A DNA stretch of 64,000 nucleotides, taken from NCBI GenBank assembly GCA_963717085.1, contig CAVQVM010000024.1:62001-126000 (forward strand), read 5' to 3'. The translations under genes were made by a program, and so were the position numbers. The notes beneath the pieces are model-generated. The model saw only the letters and a program-made list of their open reading frames with translations, had not been told where the DNA came from and ran no database searches. This document shows positions 45,501 through 52,389 of the stretch, one piece after another. The DNA comes from DASQUK01 sp963717085 (GTDB taxonomy: Bacteria > Actinomycetota > Acidimicrobiia > Acidimicrobiales > VFJN01). Each line of letters begins with the position of its first letter. Within the stretch, counting starts at the first letter, position 1.

Positions 45501-46405
45501 CGATCGCCGCCTGGCTCGATCAGTGGGGTCTCTACGGTCGGCGCAGCCACGAGAAGTTCGTGCCAGCCCCGGTCCTTGCTCTCAGCGACGATCAGGTGGG
45601 GCTGTTCCTCCGTCACCTGTGGGCGACGGATGGATGCGTCGGGTGGTGGGGCCAGGGCCGTGTGTACTACGCGTCGACGAGCCGTCGGCTGATCGACGAC
45701 GTGCGGCTCCTGCTGCTGCGGCTCGGGATCCGGTCGACCCTGCGAACGGTCGGCGGCTCGCCCGGCCGCCCGGGTTACCAGCTGTGTGTCGACGGACGCG
45801 ACGAGCAGCTCGCCTTCCTCGAACGAGTGGGCTTCGTCGGCAATCGACGCCGTGGTGCCGAGGACTTGAGGCAACGCCTCCAAGGCGTGGTGGCAAACAC
45901 CAACGTCGACACCGTTCCGGTCGCAGTCTGGGCCAGGGTCAAATCGGCCATGCGGGATGGTGCGATCACGTCGCGCCAATTCGCGGCCCGTCTCGGCACC
46001 ACCTATTGCGGCTCCACGCTCTACAAGCACGCGCCCAGCCGATCCCGGCTGGCGAAGGTTGCCGAGGTAGTCGACGACAACGTGCTGCGGGCCTTGGCGT
46101 CCTCGGACGTGTTCTGGGATCGCGTCGTCGGGATCGATGCGCTGGGTTCGCAACTCGTCTTCGACGCCACCGTCGAGTCCACCCACAACTTTGTTGCCAA
46201 TGGAATCGTCGTCGAGAACAGCATCGAACAGGATGCCGACGTCGTGATGTTCATCTATCGCGACGACGTGTACCACCCCGACTCACCCGACCGCGGGCAG
46301 GCCGAGATCATCGTGTCGAAGCACCGCAACGGGCCGACGGGGGTCACCCGGCTGGCCTTCCTCGAGCAGTTCACCCGTTTCGCCAACATGGCCCGGGTGG
46401 ACTGA
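42593..46405 (+). CDS. dnaB: Replicative DNA helicase DnaB with two inteins
   Basis: Hexameric fork helicase. The 1270-aa precursor should yield a 452-aa helicase after removal of inteins of 397 aa (residues 224-620) and 421 aa (789-1209). Extein 1 has the N-terminal DnaB domain (PPHDLTAEESLLGAMM, DDFYKPAHSHIFDA) and the first part of the P-loop GARPSMGK; extein 2 resumes with TSFALGMA and carries FSLEMG, VVDYLQLM, and LSQLSRQLE; extein 3 begins SIEQDADVVMFIYRDD and ends with HRNGPTG. Both inteins interrupt ATPase motifs, so helicase activity depends on splicing. M. tuberculosis dnaB also carries an intein. Confidence 0.97.
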   Translation: MADEVTSPRRARGSRIPPHDLTAEESLLGAMMLEPEAIAAAAGVVRADDFYKPAHSHIFDAVHALYAAGQPVDPVTVADELRRNGLLETVGGHQVLVDVMASTPATTNAAGYARIVEEHALLRRLIGIAGEIAEIGYSMPEDVTKALDRAEAMVYDVNQRRVTDSTSKIEDLLGLNLDRLEQLYGRGDAITGVPTGYVDLDELLSGLQPSNLVVVGARPSMGKCVAWDTPIVDPATGELRTVADLYRAGLAGSRVSVLALAGGELRTVQPHAFVDDGHKPVYRVRTRSGREVRTTASHPFLTPDGWRPLADLAAGHRVGVPGAIPVFGRDAMPIDEVLMLAHMVAAPGSDELGPRLWTDNREVATDIERRGAAYGVRVIDRTLAGGGRTWDVAPSGALADLAARHRIAASPAERRVPRPVFRLPRDQLARFLNRALGAIAGVWHPAGDEPGRVVVTLRSAGLGHDLQHLLLRFGVRASVRRSVVAVDDATWVAYELVVDEGPQVVALAQEIGLLGREAELSAIVAHTRRVAHQPRPELVTVAGGRPGGAEGRDLAAPERSVEPDHPWGGATPAGGGVALGGSAVAWDEITAIEHEGEEQVYDLTIPEWHNFVAADVFVHNTSFALGMAAHAALYANQPVLVFSLEMGSLELSQRLLCGEARIDSARVRTGRLSEDDWSRISQAIGRLASAPIWIDDNPNLTVMEIRAKARRLKSQVGTLGMVVVDYLQLMTGRTRAENRQVEVSEISRGLKILARELECPVVALSQLSRQLELRSDKRPMLADLRESGCVAADTRVLRSDTGAEVTIRELAESGERDIPIWSLDTELRMVPATMTSAFPTGVKDVFEVRLGSGRTITASANHPFLTVDGWLRLDELTIGRRIAVPRVIPEPKETQEWPEHEVVLLAHLIGDGCVAPRQPIHYTSADPVCLEAVESAARRFGIEPRRVEQGSWSHVYLPSPVKLARGRRNPIAAWLDQWGLYGRRSHEKFVPAPVLALSDDQVGLFLRHLWATDGCVGWWGQGRVYYASTSRRLIDDVRLLLLRLGIRSTLRTVGGSPGRPGYQLCVDGRDEQLAFLERVGFVGNRRRGAEDLRQRLQGVVANTNVDTVPVAVWARVKSAMRDGAITSRQFAARLGTTYCGSTLYKHAPSRSRLAKVAEVVDDNVLRALASSDVFWDRVVGIDALGSQLVFDATVESTHNFVANGIVVENSIEQDADVVMFIYRDDVYHPDSPDRGQAEIIVSKHRNGPTGVTRLAFLEQFTRFANMARVD
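43262..44452 (+). mobile_element. Intein 1 in the DnaB P-loop (decayed homing endonuclease)
   Basis: 397 aa inserted between GK and T of the Walker A motif. It begins with Cys (CVAWDTPIVD), has block B TTASHPFLTPDGW and ends with FVHN before Thr+1, so splicing chemistry looks complete. The LAGLIDADG blocks are eroded: MLAHMVAAPGS replaces the usual LAHLIGDG, and FLNRALGAIAGVW lacks the second acidic residue. It probably splices but no longer homes. Confidence 0.93.
44957..46219 (+). mobile_element. Intein 2 in DnaB (LAGLIDADG endonuclease apparently intact)
   Basis: 421 aa inserted after RESG and before Ser+1 (SIEQDAD). Block A CVAADTRVLRSD, block B TASANHPFLTVDGW; endonuclease motifs LLAHLIGDGCV and HLWATDGCVGWW both keep their acidic residues. 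The C-terminal end is VVEN: Glu replaces the usual penultimate His, which may slow Asn cyclisation. The two DnaB inteins share only general similarity. Confidence 0.93.
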
Positions 46406-46414
46406 CCAAGAAGT

Positions 46415-46456
46415 CCTGCCGCGAGGTTGGGTGCCGGGGCCCAACCTCGCGGCAGG
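46415..46456. terminator. 17-bp-stem hairpin between convergent dnaB and oxidoreductase genes
   Basis: A perfect 17-bp inverted repeat (46415-46431 with 46440-46456) around an 8-nt loop fills the 60-bp gap between the two stops. No U-tract on either side; a bidirectional GC-type terminator is likely. Confidence 0.65.
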
Positions 46457-46465
46457 CTCTCCCGC

Positions 46466-47446
46466 TCAGGGCACCAACACGGTCTTGCCGATTGTCTGCC
46501 GGGCCTCGAGCGCCGCGTGCGCGTGTGCGGCATCGGCGAGTGGGAACGTCGTGAGCGGCGGGACGATCCGGCCGCCGGCCGCTTCGGCCAGCGCCTGTGT
46601 CTCGAGGTCCCGCATGCCACCGGGCCGCTGCATGATGCGCGGCCCGACCGCGGCCGACGCCGTGATGCCCCCGGCATACAGGTCGCTGGTCGAGATCTGC
46701 AGCGGCTCGCCCGACGACCAACCGAACATGACGATCCGTCCCCCGGGCCCGAGGAGCTCCAGCGCGCCGCGGCCGATCTCGCCGCCGACACCGTCGAGCG
46801 CGACCGTGACGTCCCGCCCCTCGAGGGCCTCCTGCACCGCTTTGGGCCACGCGGGCTCCCGGTAGTCGACGCCCACGTCTGCCCCGAGCGTCCGGGCCCG
46901 CTCGACCTTGTCCGGCCCGCCGGCCGCGCCGACCACGACTGCGCCGACGTTGTGGGCCGCCTGCACGAGGAGGCTGCCGATGCCGCCGGCGGCGGCGGTC
47001 ACCAGGACCACGTCCTCCGGTGTCGGCGCCGCCACCTCCAGGATGCCCATCGTGGTGCGGCCGGTGCCGATCATGGCCACGGCCACGTCGGCGGCCAGGT
47101 CATCGGGCAGCTCGTGCAGCGCCCCCACCGGCGCCAGCGCCAGCTCGGCGTAGCCGCCGCTCGCCATGCCGAGGTGAGCCACCACCCGGCGCCCCCGCCA
47201 CGCCTCGTCGACGCCCGGGCCTACGACGTCGACCCGGCCCGCCACCTCGCGGCCCGGTGTCATGGGCAGGTCGGGAAGTGGGAACGGACCCCCGGACTGG
47301 CCCATGCGGATCACCGTGTCCAGCAGATGCACGCCTGCGGCGTCGACTGCGATGCGCACCTGGTCCGCCGCAGGGGCGGGGTCAGCGGCCTCCTCGTAGA
47401 CCAGGCTCTCGGGGGGTCCGAATTCGTGTTGTCGAATTGCGTGCAT
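46466..47446 (-). CDS. Quinone-oxidoreductase-like zinc-free MDR dehydrogenase
   Basis: A 326-aa medium-chain dehydrogenase/reductase of the NADPH:quinone oxidoreductase (QorA) group: N-terminal GroES-like fold with PGREVAGRV, then the cofactor motif TAAAGGIGSLLVQAA and GADVGVDYRE. The catalytic zinc cysteines of alcohol dehydrogenases are absent. A promoter with a SoxR-box-like spacer lies directly upstream, fitting a role in handling redox-cycling quinones. It converges with dnaB. Confidence 0.92.
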   Translation of the reverse strand: MHAIRQHEFGPPESLVYEEAADPAPAADQVRIAVDAAGVHLLDTVIRMGQSGGPFPLPDLPMTPGREVAGRVDVVGPGVDEAWRGRRVVAHLGMASGGYAELALAPVGALHELPDDLAADVAVAMIGTGRTTMGILEVAAPTPEDVVLVTAAAGGIGSLLVQAAHNVGAVVVGAAGGPDKVERARTLGADVGVDYREPAWPKAVQEALEGRDVTVALDGVGGEIGRGALELLGPGGRIVMFGWSSGEPLQISTSDLYAGGITASAAVGPRIMQRPGGMRDLETQALAEAAGGRIVPPLTTFPLADAAHAHAALEARQTIGKTVLVP

Positions 47447-47453
47447 GTCGCGA

Positions 47454-47484
47454 ACGGTAGAACTTCAAGCGAACTTGAGGTCAA
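47454..47484 (-). promoter_or_regulatory. SoxR/MerR-type promoter of the oxidoreductase gene
   Basis: Read leftward: -35 TTGACC (47479-47484), a 19-bp spacer, -10 TACCGT (47454-47459), then 7 nt to the ATG. The region 47463-47480 matches the E. coli SoxR box CCTCAAGTTAACTTGAGG at 15 of 18 positions and is itself a near-palindrome. The 19-bp spacer is the hallmark of MerR-family activation. The transcript would be leaderless. No soxR gene lies in the window. Confidence 0.7.
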
Positions 47485-47529
47485 GGCCGGCACACCGCCC
47501 GCCCGGGGCATCGCCGCTCGGCGCGGGGG

Positions 47530-49530
47530 TCAGCCGCCCGGCAGGCCGGCGAGGATCGCCCCGGCTATGGGCGCTGCGACCCGACCCCCGACGCCGCCGC
47601 CCTCGACCAGCACCGCCACGGCGTTGTCACCGCGGATGCCGATGAACCAGGCGTGGGTCGGCAGCGGATCGCCCTCGCCGAACTCAGCCGTCCCCGTCTT
47701 GCCGGCGACCTCGACACCGCTGATGGCGGCCTGCCGACCGCTGCCCTCGGCTACGACCCGGCGCATCAGGCCGAGCAACGTCTGGGCGGTCCCGTCCGGC
47801 AACGTCCGGGCCTCGGGCCGCGCCGTTGGGCCCGAGCCGGCCGCGGACTCACCCTCCGCGCCCGTGGTGGTCGTCGCCTGGTCGGCGTCCGCAGCGGTTT
47901 CCGCGGTCGTCGACGCCGCGGCATCGGCGTCGACACCGGCCGGCGGATCGGGCAGGAGGACCGGCGCGTCCCATGTCCCATCGATCACGGCGGCCGCCAC
48001 GGTGGCCATGTGCAGCGGGCTCGCCTCGACTCGGCCCTGGCCGATCGACGCGGCCGCGTGCTCGGTGGCGTCGACCGGGGTCGGAAAGCTGCCCCCGAAC
48101 GTGTTCAGCCCGACCGAGTAGTCGGTGTTGAACCCGAAGCTTTCGGCCGCCGCCACCAGGTCGGCGTCGGGCACTGCGGCCGACGCGCTTATGAACGCGG
48201 TGTTGCACGACTCGGCGAAGGCGAGACCGAAGGGCACGGTGCCGAGGCTGGAGCTCTCGAAGTTCTTGAACTCCCGGCCACCCGCGTTGGTCGTCTGGGC
48301 GCACCCGACGGGCGTGTCGGGCGTGACCCCGTTGGCGAGGAGGGCGCTGGTGGTCACCACCTTGAACGTCGAGCCCGGCGGGTACCTGCCCGACAGCGCC
48401 CGGTTGAACTCGTCCAGTGGCCGTGACGCCACGGCCCGCACGTTGCCGTCGCGGTCCACCACGACGGCGGCCGCCGGCCGGTCGGTGGCGGACAGCGCCG
48501 ACTCCACCGCCGCCTGGGCGGTTCGGTCGAGCGTGGTCGCCACCGGGCGTGGCTCCCTGCCCTCGATCCGGTCGAGCACCTCGACCACCTCACCATCGGC
48601 GTCGGTGAGCTGGATGTCGCCCGACGGCGTGCCGGCCAGCTGGGTCTCGTAGGCGGCCTCGATGCCGGTGAGGCCGATGACGTCACTCTCGCGGTAGGGC
48701 TGCCCCAGCTCCTCCAGCCGCTCGGCCGTGATCTCCCCGGTGCGCCCGAGCACGTGCTCGGCGAAACCCGGAGACGGCGTCGTCCGCACAGTCGTGTCCC
48801 GGAACCGCGTGCCCGGCAGGGGATAGATCACGGGCGCCACCTGCGTGTACCGGGCCTGGCTCACCGCGATGATGGGAACGAAGTGGTTGGGCTCCACGCC
48901 AGGCGCCGCCAGCGCCCGGTCGACCGCCGCCGGGTCGACGCCGAGTTGCTGCTGGAGCGCCGCCTTCACCTGGCTGAGATCCTGGATGGCCTGCGGTTCG
49001 AGGCCGACGATCCGGCCCGGCCCGGTGGATGCCAGCGGCTCGCCATCCTTGTCGACGATGGGGGCCCGGGGCGGCACCTCCCGGGTCCGGGTCAGGGTCT
49101 GGTCGCTCCCGAGCCGGGGGTGGATCGCGGCCGGAGTCCAGTCGACCAGCCACCGATCCCGGTCGCCGAGTGACATCGACAGGGCGCCGTCGTATGACCA
49201 CTCGCCCAGCCCGTCGAGCTGCAGTCGGGCGGTGAAGCGGGCGATGGCACTGTCACCGCTGGCGTCGACCTCACCCAGCTCGTAGCTCGACGACGTGATC
49301 TCGAGGTTGTCGACGATCTGCTGGTGGATCGTGTCGAACGAGGTGGGGGCGTCGAGCACCCGCTCCTGCATGGCGGCGTAGTCGCCCTCCTCCCAGGCCG
49401 CCAGGTAGGCCCGAGCGTCGTCGGCGGCCGGCGGGCCGTCGTCGTCGCCCATGAGGGCGAAGATCCCGACGATGGCTGCCCCCAGGAGCACCAGTCCGAC
49501 GAGCGCGACCAGGCGATTCCGGCTCGACAT
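47530..49530 (-). CDS. Penicillin-binding transpeptidase with MecA-N (NTF2-like) domain
   Basis: A 666-aa class B PBP. One N-terminal membrane anchor (residues 7-27), an NTF2-like MecA-N domain (about 35-140), a PBP-dimer region with GLTGIEAAYETQLAG, and the transpeptidase: PGSTFK near 387, SCN in AESCNTAF and AGKTGTAEF near 610. A Thr/Ala/Glu-rich insert of about 35 residues lies before the KTG motif. It resembles mycobacterial PBP-lipo (Rv2864c) in layout but lacks a lipobox cysteine. TAGCGT stands eight nt before the ATG. Confidence 0.93.
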   Translation of the reverse strand: MSSRNRLVALVGLVLLGAAIVGIFALMGDDDGPPAADDARAYLAAWEEGDYAAMQERVLDAPTSFDTIHQQIVDNLEITSSSYELGEVDASGDSAIARFTARLQLDGLGEWSYDGALSMSLGDRDRWLVDWTPAAIHPRLGSDQTLTRTREVPPRAPIVDKDGEPLASTGPGRIVGLEPQAIQDLSQVKAALQQQLGVDPAAVDRALAAPGVEPNHFVPIIAVSQARYTQVAPVIYPLPGTRFRDTTVRTTPSPGFAEHVLGRTGEITAERLEELGQPYRESDVIGLTGIEAAYETQLAGTPSGDIQLTDADGEVVEVLDRIEGREPRPVATTLDRTAQAAVESALSATDRPAAAVVVDRDGNVRAVASRPLDEFNRALSGRYPPGSTFKVVTTSALLANGVTPDTPVGCAQTTNAGGREFKNFESSSLGTVPFGLAFAESCNTAFISASAAVPDADLVAAAESFGFNTDYSVGLNTFGGSFPTPVDATEHAAASIGQGRVEASPLHMATVAAAVIDGTWDAPVLLPDPPAGVDADAAASTTAETAADADQATTTTGAEGESAAGSGPTARPEARTLPDGTAQTLLGLMRRVVAEGSGRQAAISGVEVAGKTGTAEFGEGDPLPTHAWFIGIRGDNAVAVLVEGGGVGGRVAAPIAGAILAGLPGG

Positions 49531-49538
49531 CGCCGGGC

Positions 49539-49544
49539 ACGCTA
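49539..49544 (-). promoter_or_regulatory. TANNNT -10-like hexamer before the transpeptidase gene
   Basis: TAGCGT ends eight nt before the ATG at 49530; no ribosome site visible. Confidence 0.5.
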
Positions 49545-49607
49545 ATGGCTGGGCCGATCGTCTGGGAATCGCCGTTGCCCTCCACCGAGCGAGGGGCGCC
49601 CCCAGGG

Positions 49608-50627
49608 TCAGCGCCCGCGGGGTAGGCGGGCCGCGGTGCCCTTGGCGGCGGGATCGAGGTCGGCGAGGTGCCACAGCGCATCCCCGCGGTTGACCAGGGG
49701 ATGCTGTGTGTGGCCGATCACCACCGCATCGAAGGGGGCCTTCATGGTGGCCCGCGAGTCGCCGACGGCATCGGCGATGATCCCGAGCACGTCGCCCCGG
49801 GCGACCCGTTGGCCGGCCCGCACGGGTGAGCGCAGGATCCCCGTGCGCCGGGCCCGCACCCAGTGGGTGTGCCGGACGACCGTGGTGGCGGCCGCGGGCG
49901 GTGGTGGATCGCCGGTCCGCATCCCGAGGTCGGCCAGCACCCGCAGCACCCCGTCGACGCCGGCGCTGATGGCGGTCTCGTTGAAGCGGTCGGCCTCGCC
50001 CCCTTCGTACACCACCACCGGGATGCCGCGTCGCCGGCACGCCTCCCGCAGGGACCCGTCCCGCTGCGGCGAGTGGACGCTCACCGGCGCCCCGAAGGCA
50101 CGTGCCAGGCGCAGGGCCGTGGGGTCTTCGAGGTCACCACGGATCTGCGGCAGGTTGAAGCGGTGATCGCTGCCCGTGTGCAGGTCGATCCCCATGTCGC
50201 ACGCGGACGCCACGTTGCTCATGAACAGGTCGGCCAGCTGCGCCGCCAGCGATCCCTTGGGCGATCCGGGGAACGAGCGGTTGAGGTCGCGGCGATCGGG
50301 CAGGTACCGGGTCTCGGTCACCATCCCGAACACGTTGACGACGGGGACCGCCAGCAGCATCCCCGCGAGTCGGCGGGGGCGGACCAGCTCGAGCACCCGC
50401 CGGATGATCTCGAGCCCGTTGAGCTCGTCGCCGTGCACGACGGCCGAAAGCCACAGCCTGGGGCCGGGCTGCTGCCCGTTGAGCACCATGATCGGCAGGT
50501 TGAGGCGGGTGGCGGTGGGCAGCCGGGAGACCAGGACCTCCACGAGCTGCCGCCGCCCCGGGGCAACCGTCGTGCCGGCGATGTTGACGGCTCGGTTGCG
50601 GGTGGTCCGGGTCGCGGTCGATGCCAT
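49608..50627 (-). CDS. AstE/aspartoacylase-like zinc deacylase
   Basis: A 339-aa M14-type zinc hydrolase of the succinylglutamate desuccinylase/aspartoacylase group: VVHGDELNG with the first His and Glu ligands, RDLNRSFPG, the second His in DLHTG, and YEGGEADRF with the catalytic Glu. A C-terminal biotinyl-like beta domain follows (SPVRAGQRVARGD). In many bacteria this family is encoded with RimK and a RimB-like protease, as here; the ATG lies 8 nt past the rimK stop. Confidence 0.9.
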   Translation of the reverse strand: MASTATRTTRNRAVNIAGTTVAPGRRQLVEVLVSRLPTATRLNLPIMVLNGQQPGPRLWLSAVVHGDELNGLEIIRRVLELVRPRRLAGMLLAVPVVNVFGMVTETRYLPDRRDLNRSFPGSPKGSLAAQLADLFMSNVASACDMGIDLHTGSDHRFNLPQIRGDLEDPTALRLARAFGAPVSVHSPQRDGSLREACRRRGIPVVVYEGGEADRFNETAISAGVDGVLRVLADLGMRTGDPPPPAAATTVVRHTHWVRARRTGILRSPVRAGQRVARGDVLGIIADAVGDSRATMKAPFDAVVIGHTQHPLVNRGDALWHLADLDPAAKGTAARLPRGR

Positions 50628-50635
50628 CGCGGGCC

Positions 50636-51541
50636 TCACGCCTTGCGCCGCGGCCTCCGGGGGCGGGCAGCGTGGCTCTTCTCGATCCATTCGACGATCC
50701 GCGTCGCCACGTCGGTGCCGGTGGCGGCCTCGATCCCTTCGAGGCCGGGGGAGCTGTTCACCTCGAGCACCAGCGGGCCGTGCCGCGACCGGACGAGGTC
50801 GACGCCGCAGACGTTGAGCCCCATGGTGCGGGCGGCTCGCACGGCCATGGACCGCTCCTCGGGGGTCAGGCGGATCCGCTCCGCCGTGCCGCCGCGGTGG
50901 AGGTTGGAGCGGAACTCGCCCGGGGCGCTCTGGCGCTGCATGGAGGCCACCACCCGGGTGCCGACCACGAAGGCGCGGATGTCGGTGCCGCCGGCCTCCT
51001 TGATGTACTCCTGCACGAGGATGTTGGCGTCGAGCTGGCGGAAGGCGGCGATCACCGACTCGGCGGCCTTGCGGGTCTCGGCGAGCACGACGCCCATCCC
51101 CTGCGTGCCCTCGGTGAGCTTGACCACGATGGGCGGCCCCCCGACGGTCTCGAGCAGGCCGTCGATGTCCTTGGTGGAGTGGGCGAAGCCGGTGACCGGG
51201 AGCCCGAGCCCGTTGCGCGCCAGCAGCTGCAACGCCCGCAGCTTGTCGCGTGCCCGGCTGATGGCCTGCGACTCGTTGGCGGTGAAGACCCCCATCATCT
51301 CGAACTGGCGCACCACGGCCGTGCCGTAGAAGGTGTGCGAGGCGCCGATGCGGGGGATGATGGCGTCCACGTCGGTCAGCTCGGTGCCCTGCACGATCAC
51401 GGTCGGGCGGTGGGCCGTGATGTTCATGTAGCAGCGCAGGTAGTCGATGATCCGCACCGTGTGATCGCGCGCCTCGGCGGCGGCCCGCAGCCGAGCCGTC
51501 GAGTGGAGGTTGGGGTTGCGCGACAGGATGGCGATCTTCAC
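50636..51541 (-). CDS. rimK: RimK-type ATP-grasp glutamate ligase
   Basis: A 301-aa ATP-grasp ligase: KIAILSRNPNLHSTARL, PRIGASHTFYGTAVVRQFE, KLTEGTQGMGVVLAE (ATP-binding loop), VQEYIKEAGGTDIRAFVVG and the metal-binding VLEVNSSPGLEGIE. E. coli RimK adds glutamates to the C-terminus of S6. Here S6 (40632-40958) lacks the terminal Glu pair, so the substrate may differ. GTG start. Clustered with the deacylase and protease genes. Confidence 0.93.
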   Translation of the reverse strand: MKIAILSRNPNLHSTARLRAAAEARDHTVRIIDYLRCYMNITAHRPTVIVQGTELTDVDAIIPRIGASHTFYGTAVVRQFEMMGVFTANESQAISRARDKLRALQLLARNGLGLPVTGFAHSTKDIDGLLETVGGPPIVVKLTEGTQGMGVVLAETRKAAESVIAAFRQLDANILVQEYIKEAGGTDIRAFVVGTRVVASMQRQSAPGEFRSNLHRGGTAERIRLTPEERSMAVRAARTMGLNVCGVDLVRSRHGPLVLEVNSSPGLEGIEAATGTDVATRIVEWIEKSHAARPRRPRRKA

Positions 51542-51571
51542 GACTGGAACCCAGGATGGTTCGGGTTGCCG

Positions 51572-52064
51572 TCAGCGTGCGGCAGAGACCCACCCGGCCA
51601 GCGGCCGGGAGGAAGCGGATGAGGCAGCGAATGTAGTGCCCCCACCCGCGAACGATTGCGCCGGGTCGATGACGAATCGACGTCGAAGCGCCATCCTGCC
51701 GATCAGCATGCGAAAGCCCATCTCATCGCGGCGGGTGAGGGTCAGCTCGATCGGGACGCGGCGACCGGCGATGACCACCGGCGTCCGGATGACCGGTCGC
51801 CGCTCGAGGGTCCCGTTGCTCGACCGGACGTCGCGCCATCCCACGAGGGTGGCCTCGGCAGCCACGGTGAAGCGACACGTCGCGCTGATGGGGATGGAGC
51901 ACGAAGCTCACCATCGGCCCGGCGTGGGGGCGGTCGACGACCTCGACCGCCCAGGCGTGCAGCGTCGACGACCGTGCGCCGGTGTCGACCTTGGCCTTGA
52001 TGGCGTCGACACCGAGCTCGGGCAGCGCCACCCATTCCCGCCAGCCGATGGTCGGCGTCATCAT
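51572..52064 (-). pseudogene. RimB-like retropepsin-type protease gene, split by a one-base frameshift
   Basis: The first part, from the ATG at 52064, reads TIGWREWVALPELGVDAIKAKVDTGARSST in segments, with the DTGA catalytic Asp motif, then HPHQRDVSL. The matching second part reads TVAAEATLVGWRDVRS, ERRPVIRTPV and MGFRMLIGRMAL in the next frame and ends at 51572. The region is 493 bp, one base more than a multiple of three; the switch falls near 51870 around CTTCACC. It may be a pseudogene, a sequencing error or programmed frameshifting. Family COG4067 is paired with RimK. TAGCGT eight nt upstream supports the start. Confidence 0.75.
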
Positions 52065-52072
52065 GGACAGGG

Positions 52073-52078
52073 ACGCTA
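52073..52078 (-). promoter_or_regulatory. TANNNT -10-like hexamer before the RimB-like gene
   Basis: TAGCGT ends eight nt before the ATG at 52064. An intact leaderless-type promoter argues that the frameshifted gene is or recently was expressed. Confidence 0.5.
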
Positions 52079-52154
52079 TCCGCCAAGGGCGACGGCCAGC
52101 GGTGATGCTGTGCCGACGCCGCATGCCGACTGCCGGTCCCGGGGAGTGAGACCG

Positions 52155-52160
52155 TACGCT
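52155..52160 (+). promoter_or_regulatory. TANNNT -10-like hexamer before the 68-aa membrane protein gene
   Basis: TACGCT ends six nt before the ATG at 52167; no ribosome site is visible. Confidence 0.45.
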
Positions 52161-52166
52161 CGGTCC

Positions 52167-52373
52167 ATGTTCCTCGGCGAGGACCTCTTGGCATGGCTGG
52201 TTCTGGCGCTGGGCTCGGCGATGGCGGTCGGGAGCCTGACGGCCCTGGTCCGCCCGCCCAGCAAGCCCCGGGAGGGCGAGCTGGCGCAGGCACCCCTGGC
52301 GCGGAGCGTGGTGATGATCCTGGTCGGGACCATCGCCGCCATCTGGGCGCTGGCCAGCCTGGTTTCGGGCTGA
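52167..52373 (+). CDS. Small two-segment membrane protein
   Basis: A 68-aa protein with hydrophobic segments at about residues 6-28 and 46-66, joined by a polar loop with RPPSKPREGE. The pattern and clean boundaries suggest a real gene; no family recognised. It diverges from the RimB-like gene and converges with murA, 16 bp away. Confidence 0.65.
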   Translation: MFLGEDLLAWLVLALGSAMAVGSLTALVRPPSKPREGELAQAPLARSVVMILVGTIAAIWALASLVSG

Positions 52374-52389
52374 ACCCGCCCGCCGGCGG

